This document shows positions 25,189 through 33,600 of a stretch of 64,000 nt of DNA, piece by piece. The notes beneath the pieces are model-generated. The model made no database searches. It was not told where the DNA came from and saw nothing but the letters and a program-made list of their open reading frames with translations. The stretch's first letter is position 1. Each line of letters opens with the position of its first letter. Both the position numbers and the translations under genes were made by a program. Source of the DNA: Actinomadura madurae (GTDB lineage Bacteria; Actinomycetota; Actinomycetes; Streptosporangiales; Streptosporangiaceae); NCBI RefSeq assembly GCF_900115095.1, contig NZ_FOVH01000018.1, positions 124,001 through 188,000 on the forward strand, written 5' to 3'.

Positions 25189-26055
25189 ATGACAGCGCAG
25201 TGCCTCCGTGAACTGATGGCCGAGGACGTCGTCTACGCCCCCGGCGTGTGGGACGGCCTCACCGCGCGTCTCGCCGACCAGGCCGGCTTCTCCGCCCTCT
25301 GCGCCTCCGGGTTCGCGATCTCCGCGGCGCTCGGCCTGCCCGACGCGGAGCTGTACACGATGTCGGAGAACCTCGACGCGGTCCGCCGCATCGTCGAGGC
25401 CAGCGACCTGCCGGTGATCGCCGACATCGACACCGGCTACGGCAACGCCGTCAACGCCGCCCGCACCGCCCGCAAGTTCGCCGACGCGGGCGTCGCCGCG
25501 GTGTTCATGGAGGACCAGGAGGCGCCCAAGCGCTGCCCGATCTGCGTCGGGGACCCGGTGCCGGTGATCGGCGCCGACGAGGCGGCCGGCAAGATCCGCG
25601 CGATCCGGGACGCGGCCGGCGACCGGCTGGTGGTGATCGCCCGCACCGACACCGCCGGGGAGGAGGCGATGGACCGGGCCGCCGCCTACGCCGCCGCAGG
25701 CGCCGAAATGATCATGCCGGTGACCAAGACGTTCTCCTCGGTGGACGAGTGGGCCGAGTGCCGCCGCCGCGCCGGTGTCCCGCTGATGGCCACGCTCACC
25801 GCGTCCACCTGGGTCGAGCGCGACCTGTCGCCGGACGTGCTGCGCGAGGTCGGCGTCCGGCTGGCGCTGCTGCCGACGCAGATCCTGCTGTCGGCGACCG
25901 GCGCGATGCGCGAGACGCTGCGCCGGCTGCGCTCCGGCGAGCCGCCCGCGCGGGTCAGCGCGGACGCGCTCCCGCACATGGACTTCGTGAAGCTGATCGG
26001 CTTCCCCGAGGTGGAGCGGGCGCAGGAGAAGTACCTGCCCGCGGCCCAGGTCTGA
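25189..26055 (+). CDS. Isocitrate lyase/PEP mutase family lyase
   Basis: 288-residue TIM-barrel enzyme. Family landmarks are the opening VYAPGVWDGLTARLADQAGF, the metal-binding DIDTGYGN, EDQEAPKRC and ARTDT. Members split 2-methylisocitrate, 2,3-dimethylmalate or related hydroxy acids into pyruvate/glyoxylate plus another acid, or act on phosphonates. The catalytic KKCGH loop of true isocitrate lyase is replaced by KRCPICVGD. ATG 25189 is chosen because GGAAGG sits six bases upstream; ATG 25183 touches it. It leads the plus arm and the two hydratase genes follow, resembling a hydratase-lyase module. Confidence 0.88.
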   Translation: MTAQCLRELMAEDVVYAPGVWDGLTARLADQAGFSALCASGFAISAALGLPDAELYTMSENLDAVRRIVEASDLPVIADIDTGYGNAVNAARTARKFADAGVAAVFMEDQEAPKRCPICVGDPVPVIGADEAAGKIRAIRDAAGDRLVVIARTDTAGEEAMDRAAAYAAAGAEMIMPVTKTFSSVDEWAECRRRAGVPLMATLTASTWVERDLSPDVLREVGVRLALLPTQILLSATGAMRETLRRLRSGEPPARVSADALPHMDFVKLIGFPEVERAQEKYLPAAQV

Positions 26056-26069
26056 GGGGGATCGTACCG

Positions 26070-27359
26070 ATGACCCCCGCAGGCGCCGCCCGTCCCGCCC
26101 GGACGATCACCGAGAAGATCCTGGCCCGCGCGGCCGGCCTCGGCGACGTCCGGGCCGGAGAGAACCACCCCTTCCGGCCGGACTACATGGTCGCCTACGA
26201 CTTCCCCGGCTACACCGACCTGATGTTCAAGCAGATGCACGACGACTTCGGCATCACCGAGGTCGACGACCCCGAGCGCTACCTGGTCTTCATCGACCAC
26301 ATGCTGTCCAAGGGCGACGGCCGGGAGAAGGAGGTGCACGACGTCACCCGGCGGTGGGGCGAGTTCTACGGCATCACCGTCCACGAGGGCCGCGGCATCG
26401 GCCACCAGGTGGCGGCGGAGATGGGGTACGCGCTGCCCGGCTCGTTCCTCATCCACTTCGACGGGCACATCAGCGGCCTCGGCGCGTTCGGCGCGCTCGG
26501 CTGGGGCGTGCGCCGCGACCTGCTGGAGGCCTGGGTCAGCGGGCAGATCTTCCTGGACGTGCCCGCCTCCACCCGCTTCGAGCTGACCGGGTCGTTCGCG
26601 CCCGGGGTCGACAACCGCGACCTCATCCACGAGATCATCGCCCGGGTCGGCGCGGACGGCTGCGCCCACCAGGTCATGGAGTTCACCGGGCCCGGCGCCG
26701 CCGCGATGAGCATCGGGCGCCGCCAGGGCCTGTGCGGGATGGCCATGTTCACCGGCGCCGTCTCCGCCATCTTCAACCCCGACGACCTGGCGCTGGAGTA
26801 CGCGAACCGGGTCGCCCGTACCGAGTTCGAGCCGCTCTACAGCGACGCGGGCGCGCAGTACACCGCGACCCACGCCATCGACCTCGACGAGCTCCGGCCG
26901 CGGGTCGTCCTGCCCGGGTCCGCGCGGGCGGCCAACACCATCGGCGTGGACGAGGCCGCGGGGACGTCCATCACCAGGGCGTTCATCGGGTCGTGCGCGA
27001 GCGGCCGGATCGAGGACATCCGGGCCGCCGCCGAGGTGCTGCGGGGCCGCCGGGTCGCGCCGGGCGTGCAGCTCAACGTGGTGCCGACCTCGCAGACGAT
27101 CCACCGGCAGGCCGAGGAGGAGGGGCTGCTCGACGTCCTGCGCGAGGCCGGCGCCGACGTCGCCATCTCCAGCTGCGACTTCTGCTTCGGGTACGCGCGG
27201 CCGCTCCAGGAGGGCGAGAACTGCATCTCCACGGGGGTGCTGAACATCTCCGGCCGGATGGGCAGCACCGCCGCCGACATCTACATGGGCTCGGCCTACA
27301 CCGTCGCGGCCAGCGCGGTGGCCGGGCGCATCGCAGACCCGCGGGAGGTGACCTCATGA
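26070..27359 (+). CDS. Aconitase/3-isopropylmalate dehydratase-family large subunit
   Basis: 429 residues. It is the catalytic subunit of a LeuC/aconitase-type 4Fe-4S hydro-lyase: cluster ligands are expected at the Cys of IGSCASGR and at both Cys of SSCDFC. Earlier motifs VHEGRGIGHQ and FDGHISGLGAFGALG match the family. It adds or removes water on a (substituted) malate/maleate-type acid. Its stop overlaps the start of the small subunit (ATGA), and a PEP-mutase-family lyase is encoded upstream. LeuCD proper is unlikely because no leucine genes are here; dimethylmaleate hydratase-like or homoaconitase-like activity is a reasonable guess. Confidence 0.88.
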   Translation: MTPAGAARPARTITEKILARAAGLGDVRAGENHPFRPDYMVAYDFPGYTDLMFKQMHDDFGITEVDDPERYLVFIDHMLSKGDGREKEVHDVTRRWGEFYGITVHEGRGIGHQVAAEMGYALPGSFLIHFDGHISGLGAFGALGWGVRRDLLEAWVSGQIFLDVPASTRFELTGSFAPGVDNRDLIHEIIARVGADGCAHQVMEFTGPGAAAMSIGRRQGLCGMAMFTGAVSAIFNPDDLALEYANRVARTEFEPLYSDAGAQYTATHAIDLDELRPRVVLPGSARAANTIGVDEAAGTSITRAFIGSCASGRIEDIRAAAEVLRGRRVAPGVQLNVVPTSQTIHRQAEEEGLLDVLREAGADVAISSCDFCFGYARPLQEGENCISTGVLNISGRMGSTAADIYMGSAYTVAASAVAGRIADPREVTS

Positions 27360-27895
27360 GCGGCATGGAGTCCGTTCTGCCGGACGTGCTGCGCGGACGC
27401 GTCGCCTGGATCTTCGGCGACGACTTCGACGTCGACCTGATCATCGGCGTGGAGAACATCAAGTACTACGACGCGGACAAGCTTCGCTCGGTCTGTATGA
27501 AGGCGTACGAACCCGACTTCGCGGACAAGGTCCGGCCAGGCGACGTCGTGGTCGGCGGGCGCAACTTCGGCTACGGCCACCCCCACTACCCGCCGCTGGT
27601 CGCGCTGCGGAACCTCGGCATCAGCGCCGTCCTCGCCGAGTCGTTCTCCCCGGGGTTCTGGCGCGGCGAGACCTACAACGGGATGCCGCTCGTGGCAGTC
27701 CCGGGCATCGCCTCGGCCGTGCGCCGCTTCGACGCCGTCGAGGTCGACTGGCGGCGGGCCGAGGTCCGGCTGCCGGACGGCACCGAGCTGCGCGGCGACC
27801 CGCCCAGCGACCGGGTGGTCAAGGTGCTGGAGGCCGGCGGGAACCTGAACCTGCTGCTGCGCGAGCACGGCCGCCGGCCCTCCGCGGTGACCTGA
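27356..27895 (+). CDS. Aconitase/3-isopropylmalate dehydratase-family small subunit
   Basis: 179-residue LeuD-like swivelling subunit. It has WIFGDDFDVDLIIG at the start, VVVGGRNFGYGHPHYPP (the substrate-specificity loop region) and the FWRGETYNGMPLV segment. It completes the active site of the large subunit encoded immediately upstream, with which it overlaps by four bases. LeuD proteins have a G-S-S-R loop; here GRNFGYG is used, pointing to a substrate other than isopropylmalate. Confidence 0.88.
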   Translation: MSGMESVLPDVLRGRVAWIFGDDFDVDLIIGVENIKYYDADKLRSVCMKAYEPDFADKVRPGDVVVGGRNFGYGHPHYPPLVALRNLGISAVLAESFSPGFWRGETYNGMPLVAVPGIASAVRRFDAVEVDWRRAEVRLPDGTELRGDPPSDRVVKVLEAGGNLNLLLREHGRRPSAVT

Positions 27896-27896
27896 C

Positions 27897-29561
27897 ATGA
27901 GGGGCAGCCACGTCGACACGGGCCACGGGCAGATCCGGGTGTGGCTCACCGCCGATCGCCCGGGGGTCCTGGTGCTCCCGGGGATCCGCTGGTCGGGACG
28001 GCCGCTCGCCGAGGAGATCGTGCTCGGCGCCCCCGAGCGCCCCGTCGCGGTCGCCGACCTCCCCGGCGTCGGCGGGTCGGCGCCCGCCGCGGCGGCCGGC
28101 CCCGGCCCGGCCGCGGACGCGCTCGCCGAGGTCGCGGGGGCCCTCGGCGTCCACACCGTGGTCGGCCTGGACATGAGCTGCGACCTGGCCGCCGCCGTCG
28201 CCGGACGGGCGGAGGGCTGCCGGGAGCTCGTGCAGGTCGACCGCGGCCACCTGGCCGCCGCCCGGGAGCTGCCGCCGCCCGACGTCGCGCCGCGTCCGGA
28301 CGGCACCCACCTGGCCGCGCTGTGGCAGCTGGTCCGGGACGCGCACCTCTTCCCGCCCGGCGCGCCGCGGTCCGCGGTGCCCGGACGGGCCGAGCTGCCC
28401 GGCCCGTCCGCCCTGGACCGGACGGTCGTCGCGTTCGCCGAGCACCCGGAGCACTTCGCCGCGCTGTGGCAGACCTGGTGCCGCGCGTCCGAGGACCCCT
28501 TCGCCGGGACGCTGCCGGTGACGCACGCCGTCAACGCCGACGGCCACGGCCCGACGCCGGTGCGGCGGTGGCTGGACAGGCTCTCCCGCGCCCACGGGCG
28601 CGCGCCGGCCGCCGCCCCTCCCGCGCCCGGACGCCGGATGCTGCCGCTCGCCGGTGAGTCATCGATCGAGAACGGGCCGGTCGGGACGGCGCTCGCCGGG
28701 CGGGGCACCCGGATCCGGCGCGAGTTCGTGGAGACCAGCGTGGGGCAGGTCCACGTCCGGGCCGCCGGAGACCCGGACGCGCCGCCCCTGGTGGCGCTGC
28801 ACTCGGCGCCGGGCTCCGCCGGGCTGCTCGAACCGCTGATGCGCGGGCTGGCCGCGGACTTCCACGTCCTCGCGCCCGACTACCCGGGCAACGGGGAGTC
28901 CGACAAGCCCTGGCGGGACGAACCCGGCATCGACCGGTTCGCGGACGTGATCGCCGAGGTCGCCGACCGCCGCGCCGCCGGACCCGTCCACCTCTGGGGC
29001 ACCCACACCGGGGCGCTGATCGCGCTCGAACTGTGCCTGCGCCGCCCCGGCCTGGTGCGCCGCGCCGTCCTGGAGGCGCCGCCGCTGCTGCCGCCGGACT
29101 TCACCGCCGACATCCTGGAGCACTACCTGCCGCCGCTGCGCGCGGACCGGTTCGGGTCCCACCTGGCCCGGGCCTGGGGGATGCGGCGCGACATGTTCCT
29201 GTTCTGGCCGTGGTACCGGGACCGCACCGCCGCCGACCGCCCGCTGCGCGTCCCGCGCGCCCGCGAACTGCACGACTGGACGGTCGGGCTGCTGCAGAGC
29301 GGACCGACCTACCACCTCGGCTACGCCGCCGCGTTCCGCTACCCCACGCGGGAGCGGCTGCCCAAGCTCACGGTCCCGGCACTGATCTGCGCGGGACCGG
29401 ACGACATGTTGGCCGACAACCTCCCGGCCCTGCGCGCCGCGGCGCCGGGCGGCGTCACCCTCGCCGAGATGCCCGCGACCTGCTGGTACCCAGACCAGGA
29501 TCCCGCCGCCGTGGCCGAGACCGTGCGGCGTTACCGGGACTTCCTCGGCGCCCCCTCCTGA
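27897..29561 (+). CDS. Tandem alpha/beta-hydrolase-fold protein
   Basis: 554 residues made of two hydrolase-like halves. Half 2 (about 275-554) is a clear alpha/beta hydrolase with DYPGNGESDKP and the elbow LWGTHTGALIALELCL, but the nucleophile position is His370, not Ser. Half 1 (about 1-245) is shorter and divergent; ADLPGVGGS and VVGLDMSCDL are in the equivalent places, with Asp92 at the nucleophile position. It starts two bases after the LeuD-like stop and so belongs to the plus-arm operon. Role unknown, possibly a C-C or ester hydrolase of the pathway. Confidence 0.82.
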   Translation: MRGSHVDTGHGQIRVWLTADRPGVLVLPGIRWSGRPLAEEIVLGAPERPVAVADLPGVGGSAPAAAAGPGPAADALAEVAGALGVHTVVGLDMSCDLAAAVAGRAEGCRELVQVDRGHLAAARELPPPDVAPRPDGTHLAALWQLVRDAHLFPPGAPRSAVPGRAELPGPSALDRTVVAFAEHPEHFAALWQTWCRASEDPFAGTLPVTHAVNADGHGPTPVRRWLDRLSRAHGRAPAAAPPAPGRRMLPLAGESSIENGPVGTALAGRGTRIRREFVETSVGQVHVRAAGDPDAPPLVALHSAPGSAGLLEPLMRGLAADFHVLAPDYPGNGESDKPWRDEPGIDRFADVIAEVADRRAAGPVHLWGTHTGALIALELCLRRPGLVRRAVLEAPPLLPPDFTADILEHYLPPLRADRFGSHLARAWGMRRDMFLFWPWYRDRTAADRPLRVPRARELHDWTVGLLQSGPTYHLGYAAAFRYPTRERLPKLTVPALICAGPDDMLADNLPALRAAAPGGVTLAEMPATCWYPDQDPAAVAETVRRYRDFLGAPS

Positions 29562-29616
29562 CGGCCCACCCAATCGGATCCGTCCCCGGATCGGATTCCT
29601 TCTCTGAGGAGACGCA

Positions 29617-30795
29617 ATGGCACGACGAATCGCCCGCAGCGGCCGGCCGGCCACGACGGCCGCGGCCATGGCCGCCGTCCTGGCCGCGGCGGCGTGCAAC
29701 GGCGCCGCGCAGAACGACGGCGAAGTCAAGATCGGCTTCATCACCGCGCTGACCGGCCCCGTCGCCTTCGCCGGCCAGACCTTCGCCAACGGCACCGAGC
29801 TGGCCGTCGAGCAGCTCAACCAGGAGGGCTACCTCGGCCAGGGACGAAAGATCAAGCTGGTGAAGAAGGAGGGCGCCGAGAAGCCCGCGCAGGCCGTCGA
29901 CCAGGCCAAGCAGCTCACCGCCGACCAGGACGTCGTCGGCGCCATCTGCTGCATCCTGTCGCCGGTCGCCGGGGCGGTGAAGCCCATCACCTCGGCGTCC
30001 AAGCTGCCGCTGGACATCTACGGCGCCACCGACGAGGGACTCCAGGACCCGCCCTACGTCGTCCGCACCACCACCATGCCGCAGGACGCCAACCGCGCCC
30101 TCGCGCAGAAGGTGGCGCAGGAGGCCAAGCCCGCGTCGGTCGCCTACGCGGTGACGCAGGACAACTCCGGCTGGGTCTCCCAGCTCAAGAGCTTCCAGCA
30201 GGGCTTCGCCGGGACGCCCGTCAAGGACCTCGGGACGGTCAACACCCTCGCCGCGCAGACCGACTTCAGCGGCGCGGCCGGGCAGCTCATGGCCAAGAAC
30301 CCCGAGGCGATCGTCATCGCGGCGCTCCAGCAGTCGTCCATCTCGCTCATCAAGGCGCTGAAGAGCCGCGGCTACAAGGGCCTCATCGTCACGGCCGAGA
30401 CGATCGGCAGCCCCGGCGCGTTCAAGGCCGCGGGCGCGACCCTCGCGGACGTCCCCTTCCCGGTGTACTTCTACGCGGGGAAGGCGTCCCCGGCGGGCCA
30501 GAAGTTCGCGCAGAGCTACAAGGCGAAGTACGGCACCGACCCCGACTCCTACGCCGCCCAGGGCTACATGGCCGGCTACACGATGGCGACCGCCGTGAAG
30601 AACGCCGGCAAGGAGGTCACCCGGGAGAGCGTGACCAAGGCCCTGTCCGGCATCAAGCAGATCGACGGCACCATCTACGGCTCGGTCCAGTTCCAGGACG
30701 GCCAGCTGCGCGCCCCGAACAGCATCGTCCACATCACGTGGACCAAGGACGGGCGGCTGGCCGAGTGGAAGCCGTCCGGCACCGGATCGGCGTGA
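29617..30795 (+). CDS. livK: Branched-chain amino acid-type ABC substrate-binding lipoprotein
   Basis: 392 residues. The lipobox AAAAC gives a lipid-anchored mature protein from about Cys27. The body starts VKIGFITALTGPVAFAGQTFANG, the Leu/Ile/Val-binding type 1 fold. The sequence CCILSP near the binding cleft replaces the usual GxxxS region. It provides ligand to LivHMGF encoded downstream. Given the catabolic genes, the ligand is more likely an aromatic or branched organic acid than an amino acid. A GAGGAG ribosome site precedes ATG 29617; GGATCCG repeats lie in the 55-base gap upstream. Confidence 0.92.
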   Translation: MARRIARSGRPATTAAAMAAVLAAAACNGAAQNDGEVKIGFITALTGPVAFAGQTFANGTELAVEQLNQEGYLGQGRKIKLVKKEGAEKPAQAVDQAKQLTADQDVVGAICCILSPVAGAVKPITSASKLPLDIYGATDEGLQDPPYVVRTTTMPQDANRALAQKVAQEAKPASVAYAVTQDNSGWVSQLKSFQQGFAGTPVKDLGTVNTLAAQTDFSGAAGQLMAKNPEAIVIAALQQSSISLIKALKSRGYKGLIVTAETIGSPGAFKAAGATLADVPFPVYFYAGKASPAGQKFAQSYKAKYGTDPDSYAAQGYMAGYTMATAVKNAGKEVTRESVTKALSGIKQIDGTIYGSVQFQDGQLRAPNSIVHITWTKDGRLAEWKPSGTGSA

Positions 30796-30815
30796 CGGGA
30801 CAGGTGATCTGACCG

Positions 30816-31700
30816 ATGCTGTTCGTCCAGCAGCTCGTCAACGGGATCGCGCTCGGCGCCGTGTACGCGCTGTTCGCGGTCGGGTTCGGCGTGGTGTTCT
30901 CCACGATGCGGATCCTGAACCTCGCGCAGGGCGTGTACGCCACGTGGGGCGCGCTCACCGCCTACTGGGCGGTCGCGAACCTCGGGCTGCCGTTCGCGGT
31001 GGCCTGCCTGGCGGGGACGGCGGCCGGCGCGCTCGCGGCGGTCGCCGTCGACCAGGTGGCCTTCCAGCCGCTGCGCTCGCGCGGCGGGGAGCAGCTCCTC
31101 GGCACCATCATCACCAGCGTGGCGCTGTGGATCTCGCTGCGGGAGGCCGCCAGCCTCGCCACCGGTGCCGCGCCGCTCGGCTTCCCGCCCGGCACGGTGC
31201 CGGACGGCCTGCTGCAGGTCGGCGGCGTCCGGGTGCTCACGTCCCAGCTCATCGCCATCGTGTGCGCGGTCGCGGTGACCGCGGCGATCCACCTGATCCT
31301 GCACCGCACCCGGCTCGGCTCGGCGATCCGCGCGGTCGGGCACGACCGCGGCGCCGCGATGCTCGGCGGCGTGGACCCCCGGGTCGCGATCCTCACCGCG
31401 GCGGCGCTGGCCGGCGCGGCGACCGGGCTCGCCGGGGTGCTGTACGCCGACAACCAGACGTTCACGTTCGCCCTCGGCGACGGGCTGCTGCTCCAGGGCT
31501 TCGCCGCGGTCGTCATCGGCGGCATGGGCGACGTGCGCGGCGCCGCCCTCGGCGGGCTCCTCATCGGCGTCGTCCAGGTGATGTCGGCGCAGTACATCTC
31601 CAACTCCTTCCAGGACGCGATCACGTTCGGCCTCCTGCTGGTCGTCCTGGTCGCCCGCCCGCGCGGCCTGTTCCGCACCGTCGAACTCGGAAGGGCCTAG
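30816..31700 (+). CDS. livH: Branched-chain amino acid-type ABC permease LivH
   Basis: 294-residue membrane protein with about eight hydrophobic helices. The opening QQLVNGIALGAVYALFAVGFGVVFSTMRILNLAQG and GGMGDVRGAALGGLLIGV near the end are LivH hallmarks. It forms the translocation path with LivM, encoded two bases after its stop. Confidence 0.94.
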   Translation: MLFVQQLVNGIALGAVYALFAVGFGVVFSTMRILNLAQGVYATWGALTAYWAVANLGLPFAVACLAGTAAGALAAVAVDQVAFQPLRSRGGEQLLGTIITSVALWISLREAASLATGAAPLGFPPGTVPDGLLQVGGVRVLTSQLIAIVCAVAVTAAIHLILHRTRLGSAIRAVGHDRGAAMLGGVDPRVAILTAAALAGAATGLAGVLYADNQTFTFALGDGLLLQGFAAVVIGGMGDVRGAALGGLLIGVVQVMSAQYISNSFQDAITFGLLLVVLVARPRGLFRTVELGRA

Positions 31701-31702
31701 CC

Positions 31703-32599
31703 ATGGGGCAACAACTCACGCTGCTGACCAGCGCGACCGGGTTCGCGCTCGTCGGCGCGCTGCTCGCGCTGAGCACGTACGTGACGCTGTGGGCGGGGCT
31801 GCTCAGCTTCGCCACGGTGAGCTTCGCCGCGGTGGGCGCCTTCACCGCGACGCACCTGATGGCCTCGGAGGGCCTCGGGCTGTGGCCGGCGCTCGCCGCC
31901 GGGGGGCTCGGAGGCGGCGTGCTCGCCGCGGTCGCGGGCCTGCTGCTGATCCGGCTGGCCGACCACTGGCTGGCCCTGGCGACCGTCGCGCTGATCCTGG
32001 TGACCCGAGTGATCGTGGTGAACGCCGGGGATCTCACCGGAGGGTCGATGGGCGAGGTCGTGCCGGTCGAGGTGCACCTGTGGCAGTGCGTGCTCGTCCT
32101 CGGGCTGGCGTGCCTGTTCCTCGCCCGGCTCGCCCGGTCCCGGTTCGGCACCGCCGCGGTCGCCACCCGCGAGGACCCGACGGCCGCCAAGACCATGGGA
32201 GTCCCGGTGCGCCGGATCCAGGTGGCGGCGTTCGTGATCAGCGGCGTCCTCGGCGGGCTCGGCGGCGTCCTGCAGGCCGGCCTGCTGCGCTACATCGACC
32301 CCGACACCTTCTACATCGACCTCGCGGTGACCGTCATCGCGTGCGTCGTCCTCGGCGGCGCCTACCACTGGTTCGGGTCCGTCATCGGCGCGGTGGTGTT
32401 CACCGGGCTGCCGGTGTACGTCAACCAGTTCATCGGGCAGGGCCAGTCGATCATCAACGGGATCCTGCTGCTGGTCATCATGATCTGGGTGCCCGGCGGC
32501 CTGATCGACCCGCTGCGCTGGCGGCGGCTGCGCGAGCGCCGCCGCGCCACCACGCCCGCACCCGAGGCTCCGCGCGAGGTTGCGGAGGCGCGCTCATGA
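31703..32599 (+). CDS. livM: Branched-chain amino acid-type ABC permease LivM
   Basis: 298-residue membrane permease of the LivM type, with SFATVSFAAVGAFTATHLMA, RSRFGTAAVATREDPTAAKTMGV and GGLGGVLQAG. Its stop overlaps an ATG (32596) that opens an extended reading frame for the ATPase. Partner of LivH in the same importer. Confidence 0.94.
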   Translation: MGQQLTLLTSATGFALVGALLALSTYVTLWAGLLSFATVSFAAVGAFTATHLMASEGLGLWPALAAGGLGGGVLAAVAGLLLIRLADHWLALATVALILVTRVIVVNAGDLTGGSMGEVVPVEVHLWQCVLVLGLACLFLARLARSRFGTAAVATREDPTAAKTMGVPVRRIQVAAFVISGVLGGLGGVLQAGLLRYIDPDTFYIDLAVTVIACVVLGGAYHWFGSVIGAVVFTGLPVYVNQFIGQGQSIINGILLLVIMIWVPGGLIDPLRWRRLRERRRATTPAPEAPREVAEARS

Positions 32600-32604
32600 C
32601 CGAA

Positions 32605-32631
32605 CGCAGCGAGCGCAGCGAGCGGAGTGAG
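32605..32631 (+). repeat. 9-bp tandem repeat (CGCAGCGAG type)
   Basis: Three adjacent 9-base units, CGCAGCGAG, CGCAGCGAG, CGGAGTGAG. Read in frame they give Ser-Glu-Arg repeats. This lies in the segment between two alternative starts of the LivG gene. Similar 9-mers are scattered in many actinomycete genomes. Confidence 0.75.
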
Positions 32632-32651
32632 GGCATGACGCGGCTTTTGCC

Positions 32652-32675
32652 GGGGGGTGTGGGGGGTCGCCCCCC
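32652..32675. repeat. G6/C6 palindromic dispersed repeat, copy 2
   Basis: Six G, TGT, six G, TCG, six C. On the opposite strand this matches the element at 12667-12691 except for one base in the loop. It sits between the 9-bp tandem repeat and the preferred LivG start. Confidence 0.75.
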
Positions 32676-32688
32676 ACAGGGAGAGGGC

Positions 32689-33456
32689 ATGACCGAACGT
32701 AGCGACGCGCTCGTCGTGGACGGGCTGGCCAAGCGGTTCGGCGGGCTGAGCGTGCTCGGCTCCGTCGCGCTCACCGTGCCGAGCGGCACCATCTTCGGGA
32801 TCGCCGGGCCGAACGGCGCCGGAAAGACGACCCTGCTCAACATCATCAGCGGGCTGCTGCCCGCGGACGGCGGCTCGATCAGGCTGTTCGGCGAGCCGTG
32901 CCACCACCTGAACGCCACCGCGCTCGCCCGGCTCGGCATCGCCCGCACGTTCCAGAACATCCGGCTCCTGCGCGGGCTCACCGTCGTCGAGCAGGTCATG
33001 GCGGGCGCCTACCGGAACCGGCGCGTCGGCAGCGTCCGCGGCCTCGCCGGGACGCCCGGGGCCCGCGCCGAGCTGCGCGACGTCCGGGAGCGGGCGCTCG
33101 CGTGCCTCGGCTCGGTCGGCCTGCGCGGCACCGCCGACCGGCTGGCCGAGACCCTGCCGTACGGCGACCAGCGGCGGCTGGAGATCGCCCGCGCGCTGGT
33201 GTCCCGGCCGCGGCTGCTGCTGCTGGACGAGCCGACCGCCGGCATGAACGCGGCCGACTGGACGGGCATCGGCGAGCTGGTGTCCGGGCTCCGCGGGGAC
33301 GGCACGACGGTCGTCGTCGTGGAGCACAACATGCGCATGATCGAGACGGTCTGCGACCAGGTCGCGGTGCTGGCCTCGGGCGAGGTCATCGCCTGCGACG
33401 AGCCCGTCCGCTGCCTGCGCCGCCCGGACGTCCGCAGAGCGTATTTCGGCAATTGA
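32689..33456 (+). CDS. livG: Branched-chain amino acid-type ABC ATPase LivG
   Basis: 255 residues. It has Walker A GPNGAGKTT, the LivG-specific GIARTFQNIRLLRGLTVVEQV, an atypical signature LPYGDQRRLEIARAL and LLLDEPTAGMN. I prefer ATG 32689 (AGGGAGAGG site seven bases upstream); an in-frame ATG at 32596 overlapping the livM stop would add 31 repeat-encoded residues. The C-terminus ends AYFGN, and the TGA stop lies inside the end of the inserted tnpB element, so the natural C-terminus was probably altered by the insertion. Confidence 0.9.
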   Translation: MTERSDALVVDGLAKRFGGLSVLGSVALTVPSGTIFGIAGPNGAGKTTLLNIISGLLPADGGSIRLFGEPCHHLNATALARLGIARTFQNIRLLRGLTVVEQVMAGAYRNRRVGSVRGLAGTPGARAELRDVRERALACLGSVGLRGTADRLAETLPYGDQRRLEIARALVSRPRLLLLDEPTAGMNAADWTGIGELVSGLRGDGTTVVVVEHNMRMIETVCDQVAVLASGEVIACDEPVRCLRRPDVRRAYFGN

Positions 33457-33600
33457 CGTCCTCCCCCGCCTGAAATCGGGGGATTCTAACCCGTTCCTAC
33501 ACAGGCAGGAGGTCAGGTTGAGGTTCACGGTTCGTGGCCCCGCCCGGTGGCTGGAGGGCTCCCCGCGCTGCCACCGTGCGTCCCACGGCGGTGTCCTTGA
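33437..33600 (-). ncRNA. Predicted omega/reRNA of the tnpB element
   Basis: By analogy with TnpB systems, the 3' part of tnpB plus the right end form a guide RNA. The scaffold would end with the hairpin at 33462-33483 (CCCCCG/CGGGGG with flanking T-A) and the TCAA end; the following 16 bases on the minus strand, TTGCCGAAATACGCTC, would be the guide. The 5' boundary is a guess. Confidence 0.4.

Noticed and set aside
26070..27895. Leucine biosynthesis LeuC/LeuD
   Set aside because: The neighbours are catabolic (lyase, importer, CoA ligase), there is no leuA/leuB, and the small-subunit specificity loop differs from that of LeuD.
32605..32631. Possible CRISPR-like repeat
   Set aside because: Only three adjacent 9-base units without spacers; a simple tandem repeat.
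33462..33483. Rho-independent terminator of livG
   Set aside because: The hairpin and its surroundings have the form of the right end of IS1341/IS605-type tnpB elements, and the stop codon itself lies inside the element, so I assigned it to the element.
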